NCBI RefSeq assembly: GCF_963576545.1
Contig: NC_083646.1
Coordinates: forward strand, 17,461,961 to 17,525,960
Length of the DNA: 64,000 nucleotides
Source of the DNA: Limanda limanda
Taxonomy: Eukaryota > Chordata > Actinopteri > Pleuronectiformes > Pleuronectidae
Direction of reading: 5' to 3'
A program made the position numbers and the translations under genes. Shown here one piece after another: positions 63,746 to 64,000 of the stretch (position 1 is its first letter; each line of letters opens with the position of its first letter). The notes under the pieces are model-generated. The model searched no databases, was not told the DNA's origin, and worked only from the letters and a program-made list of their open reading frames with translations.

Positions 63746-64000
63746 GTAAGATGTTTGTCAAAAATGAATGAATGTATCACTCCTTTACAGATAATCCATA
63801 AAACATGTTTTCCTTAGAAACTAGAATAACACTTCACATATGAAAAATACTGCATATCATATAGTATGACAGGTTTACTTTTGACACATTTTATTGACAA
63901 AATATTGTGTAAAATACATGACATTTTACACTATTGGGCATTAAATACAAATGGTATTTTGTACCGTAAATCACAAGCAAATATCAGACCATACATATTT
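63746..64000 (+). other. start of next cdkal1 intron
   Basis: Begins with the donor GTAAGA and continues as AT-rich intronic DNA to the window edge. Nothing else is visible. Confidence 0.9.

Overview
The window is vertebrate nuclear DNA, most likely from a teleost fish. It has intron-dominated layout, GT-AG spliced exons, long CA/GT/GA microsatellites, Tc1 and hAT transposons, an L2-like LINE tail and a Ty3/gypsy-class LTR element. It contains one recognisable host gene: three internal coding exons of cdkal1 on the + strand (7472-7652, 17568-17630, 63662-63745). Together they give 109 contiguous residues running from the end of the radical-SAM part of the enzyme into the TRAM region. CDKAL1 is the tRNA methylthiotransferase that converts t6A37 to ms2t6A37 in tRNA-Lys(UUU). 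The upstream and downstream exons lie outside the window.

Layout: 1-7471 is the end of an upstream intron. 7653-17567 is a 9.9-kb intron. 17631-63661 is a 46-kb intron that holds nearly all the mobile DNA, and 63746-64000 starts the next intron. The large intron contains: a three-copy degenerate repeat family (about 21.2, 23.4 and 51.3 kb); an L2-like LINE 3' end (24.2 kb); a short hAT element with a perfect 8-bp target duplication (25967-26807); a second hAT element with its own perfect 8-bp duplication (26909-29155), into which a dead Tc1 element (27165-28788) has jumped; a CpG-rich, promoter-like segment with five same-strand YY1-like motifs and a 178-bp GA tract (37.7-39.5 kb); a CAGGGTTTCCCCCAG-ended element (44449-45603); a 434-bp sequence present twice in direct orientation 1820 bp apart; and a minus-strand LTR retrotransposon (51923-56703).

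The LTR element is the most interesting single object. Its one long ORF has the order gag, zinc knuckle, protease, integrase, then the start of reverse transcriptase (RT) and the end of RNase H. Integrase before RT is the Gmr1-type arrangement, not the usual Ty3/gypsy order. Most of RT and RNase H is missing but the frame stays open, and the two LTRs differ at only two positions over about 257 aligned bases. This is therefore a very young but RT-less copy.

I do not see an unambiguous new biological system. Several intronic blocks look by eye like conserved non-coding elements (homeodomain-type TAAT cores, palindromes, no repeat character). That fits the published idea that CDKAL1 introns carry long-range enhancers of SOX4. 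These calls are inference and need alignment to other fish. Most open frames in the window are short, non-ATG-started or microsatellite-driven, and are not genes.
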